DNA from: Phoenix dactylifera
Taxonomy: Eukaryota; Streptophyta; Magnoliopsida; Arecales; Arecaceae
Length of the DNA stretch: 64,000 nt
NCBI RefSeq assembly: GCF_009389715.1
Contig: NC_052392.1
Span: forward strand, 31,265,575-31,329,574
Reading direction: 5' to 3'
Shown here: in pieces, positions 24,197 to 38,978 of the stretch
How the letters are laid out: each line of letters starts with the position of its first letter
Position numbering within the stretch: the first letter of the stretch is position 1
Made by a program: the position numbers and the translations under genes
The notes under the pieces: model-generated
Told to the model about the DNA's origin: nothing
Seen by the model: only the letters and a program-made list of their open reading frames with translations
The model's database searches: none

Positions 24197-24551
24197 TACT
24201 GCAGGTACAGTGTATTAAAGGTAAACCACATGCATGTATATCTTAATTACAGAATTATTGGCTACAGTTAAAATCAAAAACCAAAAGTGATCAGAATACA
24301 TTCTTCTGTTTTAGATAAACCTGATGAATTAAAAAGTAAAAAAAAAAAAAGAGTACTACTTTGTTTGTTAGCAAAAGAAAATTAACAAAAAGAGAGAATT
24401 TCTTTCTATAACACTCCATAAACAATCAAATCATTGGCTTCAGACCCACACACAGTCCCACGAACAATATTAGCATTAAACTACAGTTATAAAATCCTCA
24501 TAAAGACAAATAAATAGAAAATCAAATAAAATCCATCATTAAATACTCGGA

Positions 24552-24632
24552 AAATGTCAGAAATCTCGTGTGGAAACCACCATTCATCGTATCCAAAGAT
24601 GCTCTACAATCACAAGATCTTCATCACTCTAT
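24552..24632 (-). ncRNA. Box C/D snoRNA copy C (promoter-proximal, diverged)
   Basis: Box C GTGATGA (24621-24627), box D CTGA (24557-24560), and C'-like CGATGAA in the middle. The interior differs from copies A and B, but the box D guide is kept and extended by one pair (TTCCACACGAGATTT, 15 bp against 25S rRNA). The AGATCTTGTG after box C is also kept. It lies about 280 nt downstream of the inferred minus-strand transcription start. Preservation of exactly the functional blocks in an otherwise diverged copy argues for selection. Confidence 0.85.
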
Positions 24633-24870
24633 TCACACTGCTCAAAATAAAAATGATACCAATGCAAAGCATTTCATCACCAAACTCAAAAAAGGGAAGA
24701 AACAAAGAGGTGGCGAGAATCATATAACCTTGACATTGCTACGATTCGAGAAGAAGAGAAGAGGAATCGAGTCGATCTCAATAGCTCTCACAAACCCGAC
24801 GCAAGAACTTTCCCTTGCTCGCTCGCTCGCTATATCCAGAGAGGTTGACGCACTATAATCCTCACAAGCT

Positions 24871-24879
24871 AAACCCTAG
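24871..24879 (-). promoter_or_regulatory. Telo box (AAACCCTAG on +) just downstream of the snoRNA start site
   Basis: A telo-box variant placed 25-35 nt after the inferred start. TATA plus telo box is a known arrangement for plant snoRNA and ribosomal-protein genes. Confidence 0.55.
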
Positions 24880-24928
24880 ATTTTATCTCCAATCTTCATC
24901 ATCCGCTGCGATCCCAACGATCGGATGG

Positions 24929-24935
24929 TTTATAT
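24929..24935 (-). promoter_or_regulatory. TATA box of the snoRNA host transcript
   Basis: The minus strand reads CCATATAAACC. An expected start site about 30 nt downstream falls near 24900-24905. The telo box follows within the leader. Confidence 0.6.
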
Positions 24936-25019
24936 GGTCACAGAAAGACGTCGAAAGACGAGAGAACAATCAAACCGAAACCAACTCATAAGAGTGAGAA
25001 GAAAATAGACATAAAATTT

Positions 25020-25395
25020 TAAAAAAAAGAAATAGGGGCGTCCGATGTTGATAGAACGGACACCGAGCGGCAGCCCGAGAAATGACGGCACCGATCGGTG
25101 TCCGAAGGCCGGCGCCTTTCGTGCTGGTCGCGAGCCCCTCGCCGAGCCCTCCTCCCCGCCGTCCGATCCATGATCTCCGGCGAGTTCCAGCAAACCCACT
25201 TACTCTATCCTCCCCTCGCTCAAGCGGGTCCTGGGAGGGCGGAGGAGATCGGCGGGGAGAGTTATGGTTAGGGTTAGGGTTAGGGTTTTGGAGGGCGCCC
25301 CGTTGTGCGAGCTTCGCGGACGGCGAACTCTGTGTTTTGTGGAGTACTCGTTGGGTTCGCAAAAATATTTTTCCTCCAGCACTGGAATAACAGTT
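25020..25395. promoter_or_regulatory. CpG-rich island with a triple telo-box tract
   Basis: Sharp GC and CpG enrichment compared with both flanks. At 25266-25289 the plus strand carries GGTTAGGGTTAGGGTTAGGG, i.e. AAACCCTAA-type repeats on the minus strand. It looks like a promoter or first exon, but no domain-bearing frame continues from it on either strand. The snoRNA TATA box lies about 90 bp beyond its left edge and about 330 bp from the telo tract. The Harbinger-like element abuts its right edge and may have cut it off from a former gene. Confidence 0.45.
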
Positions 25396-25589
25396 TTAGG
25401 CCCTGTTTGGGAGAGCTGTTGGCAGTAGAGTAGAGCCGTTGAAAGTAGAGCTGTTATAAAAAGCAGTTTGTTGTTTGATAACTACATTCGTAATGTGCTG
25501 TGGTACTTTGTTTTGTGTTTGATAAACAAACTGAGAAAGTACTTTTATATGACAAAATTACCATAAAGGACATTGCATAGTATTATACA

Positions 25590-26830
25590 ACACAACATAA
25601 TAAAACATAACATAAATTAATACATAAATATACGATATAGTATAATATGATTGTAATATAAAATAATATTATGTTAATATAGCATAATAGTAATATAATT
25701 ATTAGAGTAAATTAATATTTGATAATATAACATAATATTAAATTATTTAACATAACATATTAATGTATTATGATATAATGTAATATATATTATATTTATA
25801 ATATAATACAATAATAAAAGTATAAAATATTATAATTATTAGTATAAATTAATTTCTCATAATATAACATAATATTAAATTATTTAAAATAACATATTAA
25901 TGTATTATAATGTAATGTAATATAATACAATATTTATAGTATAATACAATAATAAAAGTATAAAATATTATAATTAATATTATAAATTAATTTTTCATAA
26001 TATAACATAATATTAAATTATTTAAAATAACATATTAATGTATTATAATGTAATGTAATATAATACAATATTTATAGTATAATACAATAATAAAGGTATA
26101 AAATATTATAATTATTAGTATAAATTAATTTTTCATAATATAACATAATATTAAATTATTTAACACACCATATTAATGTATTATGATATAATATAATATG
26201 ATATTATATTTATGGTATAATACAAAAATAAAGGTATAAAATATTATAATTATTAGTATAAATTAATTGTTCATAATATAACATAATATTAAATTATTTA
26301 ACATAACATATTAATGTATTATGATATAATATAATATGATATTATATTTATAGTTTAATACAAAAATAAAGGTATAAAATATTATAATTAATATTATAAA
26401 TTAATTTTTCATAATATACCATAATATTAAATTATTTAAAATAACATATTAATGTATTATAATGTAATGTAATATAATACAATATTTATAGTATAATACA
26501 ATAATAAAGGTATAAAATATTATAATTATTAGTATAAATTAATTTTCCATAATATAACATAATATTAAATTATTTAACATAACATATTAATGTATTATGA
26601 TATAATATAATATGATATTATATTTATAGTATAATACAAAAATAAAGGTATAAAATATTTTAATTATTAGTATAAATTAATTTTTCATAATATAATATAA
26701 TATTAAATTATTTAACATAACATATTAATGTATTATGATATAATATAATATGATATTATATTTATAGTATAATACAAAAATAAAGATATAAAATATTATA
26801 ATTATTAGTATAAAATAATTTTCCATAATT
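25590..26830. repeat. 138-bp AT-rich minisatellite, about 8-9 units, inside the Harbinger-like element
   Basis: The anchor AATATAACAT recurs at 25724, 25861, 25999, 26137, 26275, 26413 (one change), 26551 and 26689, a spacing of 137 then 138 bp throughout. Units fall into two types by the stretch after TTAATGTATTA: one with TAATGTAATGTAATATAATA, one with GATATAATATAATATGAT. They alternate in a pattern suggesting higher-order duplication. Confidence 0.9.
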
Positions 26831-26891
26831 ATTTTCCATAATTATTTAATAAAATAATTTTCTGCGGTCCAGGGGCTCTTCTTCATGGTCC

Positions 26892-26931
26892 ACGCTCGAG
26901 GAGGACCTCAGCGTGGGCCGCGAGGTTGATG
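26892..26931. repeat. GC-rich hairpin in the Harbinger-like element
   Basis: GGTCCACGCT and AGCGTGGGCC flank GAGGAGGACCTC, itself a small hairpin. This is an island of GC in an AT-rich element. Confidence 0.6.
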
Positions 26932-27303
26932 ATAAAAAAAAAAAACAATAGATTGATTTTGGAAGGTATAGAAAAGGATTAAAAATTTTTTTCTTCTAAA
27001 ATGTGGTTCAAGAGATGCATACAAAAATTGAAAAGAAAAATACCTTTTCTTACGGAAGGGAGTCTGACGGCTTGGGTTCTTGGCTCCAGCAGATTTTTAG
27101 GTTTATACAGGGATAAACTATGTAATTATGTTATTTTAATATGGGCATTTTTGTCAAAAATATAGCTTTCCGAAAAAGCTGAAACAGCTTCCTCCCAAAA
27201 GCTCCAAATTGGAGCTTCCTCCCAAAAGCTGTTTTCAGCTTCCCGCAAAAGCTGAAACAGCTTTTTGAAAAATTTACCAAACATAGTTTTTCATCTAAAA
27301 GTA

Positions 27304-27343
27304 CTTTTGGAGGGCCAGAAAGTGCTTTCTGGCCCTCCAAAAG
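27304..27343. repeat. Perfect 19-bp inverted repeat with 2-nt centre at the element's right end
   Basis: CTTTTGGAGGGCCAGAAAG at 27304-27322 and its exact reverse complement at 27325-27343, separated by TG. It lies 17 bp inside the right terminus. Confidence 0.95.
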
Positions 27344-27409
27344 CTCCCCCAAACAGGGCCTTAGTATGTTTTTTTTTTTGCTGCAGTCTACCGAGCACTG
27401 GAATAATAG

Positions 27410-29166
27410 TTTTAGTATGTTTTTTTTTTTTTTTTTTTGCTGCAATCTACTATTCGCCTTCCGGTACATGTGTGTAACCTAATGGGATACACACTCTACC
27501 AATAGTCTATCAATGACATGGAGCAATGGTCGGTCCTCAGCCAGGCGGCCTCGACCCCGAATCCACTTGATCACCGTGGCTGAGTCTCCCTCTAGGATGA
27601 TATGGTCCACGCCCAGTGTCCGCCTCGCAAAGAAGACATCCTCCCAGGCCGCTTGAAGCTCGGCGCACGCCACTGACGAGTCGAATATCCGCCGCCCCCT
27701 GCCGCTACCAATCTGGCGTCATGGTCTCTGATAACGAATCCCACACTGCCACCTTGTTCATCCTCGATGACACTGCCATCGAAGTTCATCTTAAGGAAGC
27801 CAGGAGGTGGGGGCACCCAGGAGACGTATACAATCCTGGACACTGCAATAGCAGAATGGGAGCCCTAGATGTCACTAGCCAACCCAGCAGGTGAAACCTC
27901 GATGATACCTAATATCTCTGTTGCATGCACTAACGCTCGGGGCGCCACTGCCCTCGGGTGAAGGTCGTCGCCCTCGAAGACTCGGGCATTCCTATTCAGC
28001 CAGCAATGATAGGCTAGGTAGGCAGCATGAATCCTCGAGTCCTCGCGGCCATGCCCCCGAGTTGATGCCTCTAAGAACCGCAGGAACACCTCGATGGACG
28101 CCCATATCTACCACTGATCAGGGTGAGCCGAAGCACTCCTCCATATCTGACTGGACCTCGGGCACCCAAAGAGAGTATGGTAAATGGATTCCTCCTCCGC
28201 CGAGCACGTCATGCAGTCAGCAAGGATCCTCATTCCCCGCCGCACCAGCACACCTCTAGTAGGTAATCACTCCCAAGCCATCTTTCAGAGGAACATAGCA
28301 ACTCAGAGGTGGATGTGCATCCTCCATATCCAGCCACCATCAATCTGTCGGGATGCAGGTCCCCTAACCACCTTCGAGAGGTCTCCGGTGCTCACCGTTG
28401 TCCTCCCAGTCCTGCTCCACACACTCCTGTCCGCTGTCTCTGCCGCAGGGATCGACAGTGCTAGGACCCACTCGGCAAGCTGCTCCCCAAACATCCGCCC
28501 GACTAGATCCTCATCCCACCTCCGCTCCCCCTGGACAAACAAGTCATGCACTCTGCGGCCCTCAAGTTAGCTATGATCAAACATAGTGGGCCAGCCTTGC
28601 AGTGCCACCTCGGATAGCCACCTGTCCTCCAGAATATTAATTGCCCTGCCATCCCCAATCTCCCACTTGATCTCTGGTAACATCCCCGGGGCACAAGCAC
28701 AAATCTCCCTCTAGATGAAGGAAGCTCCTCGTCCACACCGGAAGGCAAAAGGGGTGGTTGGGTCCCCATACTTTGCCCTCAGAAGAGTGCCCCACAGACT
28801 CTCCTGCTCCAAGAGAAACTTGGCAGCCATCCTCGTCGCTAGTATCTCCCTGCGCTCAATCAATGAGTGGACGTCCAAACCTCTCCTGCTGGTCAGCTGG
28901 CAAATGGTCTCCCATGCTAATAGGTGGATCCCCCTATCTCCCCGTTGCCCCTAAATGAAGTTGCGGAAAAGCCTCTCCACACCCAAAAGCACTACTAGTG
29001 GAACCAAGGTATTGGAGAGTAAATAAATGTGAATGGAACTTAAAACTAACCGTACTAAAATGGCTCTGCCCATCATCGACTGAGCGCTCGCCTGTCAACT
29101 CTTCAATCTGTTTCTGATACTCTGCCCTATCGTCGTGCACTCCTCTTTGCGTGTTTTAGTATGTTT
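27410..29166 (-). mobile_element. 5'-truncated plant L1-type LINE with RNase H domain, 13-bp target duplication
   Basis: Flanked by TTTTAGTATGTTT at 27410-27422 and 29154-29166. The poly(A) tail is the T run after 27422 on the plus strand. Reading on the minus strand: the C-terminal part of reverse transcriptase (about 29150-28700, with WEIGDGRAI-like text), RWDEDLV (about 28520), a zf-RVT zinc knuckle with CMTC..H..C (about 28210), then RNase H with MNFDGS, ACAELQA and LEGDSATV, whose D-E-D catalytic residues are visible, ending near 27479. An RNase H after the RT is known in plant L1 elements. Frame changes and stops break the ORF, and the 5' part (endonuclease, most of RT) is absent. Confidence 0.85.
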
Positions 29167-30850
29167 AGTTGACGACGGAGAGTGGCATATCGGAGCACAA
29201 CTATCTTTTTTTTAAAAAAATATAAATTTCTTTTTTTTTTCCAAGGCACGGGGTGTATATTCTGGCTCCATCACTATTCACTGCGATAAATGCCGAAGTA
29301 TTATGGGGTCAAATTATTTTTTTGATTTTGGACAATTGGTGAATCAAATCAGAGGATAACTAGGGAACATGCGGTTCTTTCAGCTATATTCTTATTAACC
29401 TTGCTTGCCTTCAAATTTCTAGTTCTTGTCTAAACTAGGTCTTTCGGTCATTTTGACAACGTAAACCCAAAAATATAAAAAGAAAAAAAAATATTATTGA
29501 GTACGTTCCATACCATACCTCTATTATTTCCAAGCAATCTATGCAAGTGAACTTTTTCTTTTATTCATGACCAAAAACTTTTGAATATCTTTTATAACTA
29601 TACTTTTAGGACTGAACAAACCTCCCATATAAGTGTGTCTAATCTACTAATTTAAAAGGAGAGGTCTTTCCATCAAAAATTAATTTACATGCTCTAATGG
29701 AGTGGTCGAGGCCTATTTGGCATCACTCATAATTTTTTATTTTTTATTTTTAAAATAAAATTTTAAAAATATGATAAAGATATATTTGGTGCTACTAGTT
29801 TTTGGTGCTATTTGATGCTATTAGTTTACATAACCAAGATTTCAACAATATGTCGATACAGAGACACGCATACAAAATAGATCGATTAATAAGTCAATTA
29901 CTTATTTTAGTGATAAGTGGTGTATGTGGTACGATGTTATTTAAATTTTTCTCAAGCCTTATTTTTCCCATCAAAATTCATAAGAACTTTTTCATCCATC
30001 TTATAAGCCAAAAAATTTGCCACCTTCTGTATCAAAAAGATTTTATTTTAATCTTCTACTATCTAACTAATGTAGGACACATGAACATCTGTGTCTTATT
30101 TTGATTAGAGAAATATTTAATTTAATTGTTGAAAAGAGATCTAAGTAGACAAACAAAATGCGCTCCAAGAATTAGTTGGACTTGCTAATATTTTGGCTTC
30201 AAATCGAACCAAACCAACTGATTTCGATTGAAATTTTTAACCCAACTTTTATTTTTTATTTTTTTTGCTAAAACAGAAGTATCATACATAACGTGTACAA
30301 ATACAACCAAAAAAATCAAAAAGCAAAACATTTCGGAGCGCACTAGGCAACTCCTCCTCTTCTACCTATAGATGGTTCTCCGAATGGTTGGTAACAAATG
30401 AAGTCATCTAATCCGCAGCTCCATTGATTTTTCTCAACACATGCTTCGCCTGGATCACCAGCCCATCACGGCCCATGGCCCTAATATATCTCAGCCCCCC
30501 CCCCCCCCCTCTCTTCATTTTTAGATGAAGAAGGGGTTCTAACCTTGCTTCTACTTCATGTTAACAGATGGAATAACAGGATCTGAAAAGAGAATTGATG
30601 CCCTATAAAATTGAACCTTTTCTTTGTTGGCAAGAGATAGTATTATCTGAATTAAAATTCAATGGTTCAGCTTGCCTGATTTTTTACTTACTGCATTCCT
30701 CGGGTTCTCAATGAACCATGCAAGCCTGACCAACGGTCAAGTTGGTGTGATATTGGGCTATGGCTAACCCAAGCCATTTCAGCTTGAAATAAGCTCCAAG
30801 ATGAGGACTTTTTAGTCTTTTCCACAGTATAACACCCCGGGCGCTCTCTG
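29167..30850. other. Intergenic upstream of RPL3; C14 homopolymer at about 30497
   Basis: AT-rich, no gene recognised. Contains a run of about 14 C near 30497-30510. TGGGCT at 30754-30759 resembles a site II element, often seen with telo boxes in ribosomal-protein promoters. Confidence 0.4.
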
Positions 30851-30859
30851 GCCCTCGAG

Positions 30860-30866
30860 TATATAA
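30860..30866 (+). promoter_or_regulatory. TATA box of RPL3, followed by a telo-box-like CTAGGGTTTTA
   Basis: TATATAA at 30860-30866, with CTAGGGTTTTA at 30874-30884. The transcription start is expected near 30890-30895. A non-coding first exon then runs to AG|GTAATG at about 30942, and a 5'-UTR intron ends at TTTCAG near 31687. Confidence 0.65.
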
Positions 30867-31692
30867 ACCATCGCTAGGGTTTTAAGGAGCCGCCCGGTGC
30901 CATCGCCGCTCGGAGAGGGAAAGGGAGTGGCTGCGATCCAGAGGTAATGATCCAGTCTTCCTTTCACTCTATCTCTGAGGTTTAGGGTCAGGGTTTCTCC
31001 GTTCCATTTCTGCCCTCTCGATTAGTGATCGAAATCTCAATCGAGGGATTTCGATCCACTCGATGTCAGATTGCTATCTCGTTTCTGAGGAGATTCCAGT
31101 GTTTGTTCGCAAATTGTGGTTTTGATTCTCCTCTTGTGAACGGTTTAAGCTATAACAAAGACGCCGATGTTATCGTGTCGTTAACTCTCGGATCTGAGTT
31201 TGATTTCTTATCAGATTAGTTGTCCTCCTATAATTATTTTGGTAGAAATCGTTGTACCTATTTGCTTTGGATCTGTGATTTTCCTTTTGATTCTTCTACA
31301 GTTTTAGTTTTATTGGGTTAAATTCTTATCTTTGAACTTGTCATCTGGATACTCGGTGTGCTGTTTATGTATTTGATTTAGGATTTAATTTTTGTCTACA
31401 AAATTCCAACTTTTGTTACATAGAAAGTGATTTATGATGAGTCATTCCTTCTATCAGTATGAATGATGACGATCGAAACGCTGAAAGAAGCTATTTTTAA
31501 TTTGCGATGTGCTGAAAATAAATTAATTTGTTTGTTTTACTTCTTTGGGTCAAATAATCAATTTTTTCCTTTTGATTGATATTGAAAGTCTCGGAGAAGT
31601 GATGGAAGCCCTGATAGCTAATCCTGGATTTTGTTGTGTGATTATCTCCTGTTTTGGTTTATATAACTATAGCTTTGGGTATTTCAGGGTGA

Positions 31693-35625
<3,933 letters not shown>

Positions 35626-36640
35626 ATTGTCTTTGCCAGCAAGGCAATAGGTTATTTGACTCGATGAGTGTCTTTATTTGAGGATCTGTCCTTTGTTTTG
35701 CTGGGGGTTTTATGTTCTCTTTTAACTTATTAAAGATCGGAAAATTGGACCTAGTGCTGAGATAAGCTACTATTCGTACTTGTTTCCCCCCTTCTGATGT
35801 GACGACTTTTGAGTTCATTTGGGTAAATTTTGAACTTCAAATAATTGGCTTTGCATTAGTCTTTTCTGCTTGACTGTCTTTCAATAAATTGAAGTTGGCC
35901 TCTGGCAAAAATAAGCTGAAGCTGGATTTTAATAGCTTATCATATCATTGATTATTTTGTCTAATGTGGTCTGCCTTTTTCGTTGATATCAGTCCATTGT
36001 ATGGCTTGCGATATCAGCATTCGACAAGGTTTAGCTTGAGGTTCATGATGAAAGACTCATCATTCTTTGAAGGATGATATTGGGCGTTCTGCTCTAGAGG
36101 TGTTTATTAGAGGGGATTAATTCTAAATGGTTTCTGCTTGAATGTGTTCGGATATGCAAAGTTAATGCTTTATATCATTTCCTTGGTGAAATTGAGCTGT
36201 TTACGAGGCTTTTGGTAATTCCTCTCCGAGTCTTCAAAGGTCTTCATATTTTTGTGGTGCCGGAAGATCTACTCTTAAAGCTTTGAGAGCAGACCTAAAT
36301 TGGGTTTGTATGGTTTGTGGTAGGAACCTCGAAATTGGGTTGAAACAAGAGTTTCATCAATTTCCTAATGTGTTAATGTCAGCCTGATAATAAATTCATT
36401 ATTTTGTAATAGAGTCTTTATTCTGATAAGTCCTCTGATGGCTTTTTTTTTTTTAAGTAACCATGCATTCTTTCTTAACCATCGTCGTTCTTGCCTTCTC
36501 TTTTGTGATGAAACATCTTTCCTACCTTTTATGTATCTTTCACTAGGAGTCTGAAAATTGTTTGGTCTGTGGATCTGGCTGTCTCACGTTGATCCACTAA
36601 AAGAAAAGGGTGAAGGTGGGTACCAACTACTTAGAATTAG
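35626..36640 (+). other. RPL3 3' UTR and downstream, no further gene
   Basis: The 3' UTR probably ends within the first few hundred bases (AATAAA-like words near 35884). Beyond it is T-rich sequence with nothing recognised. Confidence 0.4.
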
Positions 36641-38942
36641 GGATGTTTTTTGGCTATGTTCTTATATAAATCCAGATTAGACATGCCAAATCCAAACTTA
36701 AGCCTAAACTCAATTTATACCCTACACTTTGACCAATGATAAACCAAAAAGAATCGGATGTTTATTGGTTCATGGGTTGTTACCAACTATTTATTGATCC
36801 AATTCAGACTTGATCTTAATTAAGATAAGCGGTGTCTATCATTTTTTGCTTTGTTATCAGGTATTTTTACCAGTCTTAAGACTTAACTGAGGAAAATAGA
36901 AGGACAAGTGAGAGGGTGGATCGTGGAGGGGCAAAAGAATCATCACAATTTGTTATTTTCTCATTTATCATACAGATGCTCACTAAATAATTGCTGCTTT
37001 CACCATGAGAAGAATTCTTTTCTTCTGCTAATACGAGGAAATAAAAGAGAAAAATTAAGGACACCATATAGAAAGATATATTATATAATCCAACCCGAAT
37101 TTGGGTATGGTTTAGGTTTTATCCAAATGGTCCTAAGAATCTGGGTCTACCTAGGTCAGCTTGATAACTCGATAGATCAAAGTTTTAAATCCGAATCTTG
37201 TATTTTTATTAGGTTAGGAGCAAAATTCACCATCTTGGTATCGGATTCTATACTAATACCATCTTATTACAGTCCCGGTAGGTACGGAACGAGATGGTGA
37301 GATATATTGATTATTGATACGTACGAAACTTTATGCCGGTTCGATACTAATATGGTACATTCGATATGTATGGTTATGAGGAATGGTATAGTATCTAATA
37401 TTGATACGATAGATAGATTCAATTTTAAATGAGCGAATTTTCCTGTTTCTATCCTAAAATACTTTGTTCAATTTGTAGAGGATACAAGTATCATAAAACC
37501 CATCAGTCACTTCGAAGATGCAATCCTAAAAATTTGATCTCTATTTTTACAAACAAGCTAAAACAACTTATCATGATAGAAAAAATCAACCCTTTTGCTA
37601 CAATTAACTCTTTTAATTTAAAATTGAATCAGAACCAAACTTCCATCATTTAAAGATGGAGAGAGAGGAATCACTTGAAGCAAGGTTGTAGCATTGGTAT
37701 TGTAGTTTCTATCCTCCCTTGAGTCATTATCCAAATCTCGTTCTTGATGGTCAGCTCCTCGGCCCTTGCCTTCTCCACCCTCTAGTACTGATCCATCCTT
37801 GCACATAATAATTGAAAAAAAATCGATCAATAGATTTGAATTAAGTCAAACTCCAAACCCTGATTCCCAGAGTTTGGGGAAGATTTCCCGGGATTAGATC
37901 TAGGATTAGGGTTTCAAACCTTCCCTATCTGAGCTCCCTCTCGGCGCGCGGCTCGTGACCTTATTTTATACCAGCCGATGGGAGAGTCTTTCAAATGAAG
38001 GTTGGATTGGATCCCATGAGTACTTTCTTCCGCTACATTCAATTAAATCATCAGCCGTCTGTTCAGATGGGTCCCATGGATCAACCGATACAAAAAGCAT
38101 GTGGAACATGTATTGATATGGGACCCGCAGAAATTGATGAAACCCAATTAAAAAAAAGATCTCTACAGTATGAAGATACGAGCTGATCATAAAAACTGGG
38201 CCTCAGGCCTAAATTTTATTTATTTTTAATTGTTGGAATTTGTGTAAATTTTGAAATTTTCTGCGCCAAGTCCGGCCATCATCAGCTATCATGAGCGGTG
38301 GGATCCGCTAAAGAGGACAAGTGCAGCAAATAACGTGTCGCATGTCATGATCAGTCCAGTCCTCAGGTTCATGATGGAAGGACCATTTGTCTTGATGTAT
38401 TGGATTGACAGTGCATCGTTAAACATGAAACAGCAAATGGTCCCTCCAGAAGTTGTCCAACGAGGAAACGAAAGATTTCTGAGGTTTTGGTGTGGGCCCC
38501 ATATTGCTGCTATTTTTTTTTTTTCTGCGGTTAGAGAGTGCTGCTTCGTGTTTCGAGTGTTTGACTGACTCTTTAATTTTGGCTTTTTTCGGTTCCTTTG
38601 ACGTGGCCCGCACCAACGTAAAAAGCAGGGTCACATGCCCATAGATTCGGCGGCGGTCAGGTTGTTCTTTTCTTCCTTTTTTTTTTGTTTTTTTTGGCGA
38701 TCAAGTTGGGTTGGTTGAAAAATCGGTCATTCAAGCTTTTGCAACATCTTACGTGCAAGGCCACAAATAGATTAAATTTATAGGCATTTGTAAAATTAAA
38801 AATATTGGATTGATTTTTTTTCTCTCTTAAAATTGCATACATGTGTATATATATATATATAAATTTTTTTATTGTACATTTAGTCTCTCAATGTTACAGT
38901 CTATGGACGATGTTAGTTTTAACCAGCATTTAATTAAGAAGT

Positions 38943-38978
<36 letters not shown>

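Larger units (their letters stand above)
25396..27363. mobile_element. Harbinger/Tourist-like non-autonomous element with TTA target duplication
   Basis: The element runs 25399-27360. Its ends are GGCCCTGTTTGGG and CCCAAACAGGGCC, with 22 of 24 terminal bases inverted-repeated. It is flanked by TTA at 25396-25398 and 27361-27363; a 3-bp TTA duplication is characteristic of PIF/Harbinger. There is no transposase. The interior is mostly a 138-bp AT-rich tandem array. The right end is a set of nested palindromes built on AAAGCTG/CAGCTTTT. Confidence 0.8.
25379..27450. repeat. Duplicated unit AGCACTGGAATAA...TTTTAGTATG(T)nGCTGCA, first copy split by the Harbinger-like element
   Basis: Copy 1 is 25379-25398 plus 27364-27392; copy 2 is 27393-27450. 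Each contains AGCACTGGAATAAYAGTTTT, AGTATGTTT, a T run and GCTGCARTCTAC. The GCTGCA plus T run is the 3' tail of the adjacent LINE, so the duplication came after LINE insertion. Confidence 0.7.

Noticed and set aside
25266-25289. Interstitial telomere or chromosome end
   Set aside because: Only about three to four TTAGGG-like units, and the motif GGTTAGGG is the 6-mer telo-box type common in plant promoters rather than a TTTAGGG array.
25082-25390. 102-residue plus-strand frame in the CpG island, and its minus-strand counterparts
   Set aside because: Low-complexity Pro/Ser/Arg content with no domain. Better explained as promoter or leader sequence.
38381-38442. Possible microRNA-like foldback (GGACCATTTG / CAAATGGTCC)
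   Set aside because: Only 10 paired bases with a large loop; far too little for a plant miRNA precursor.
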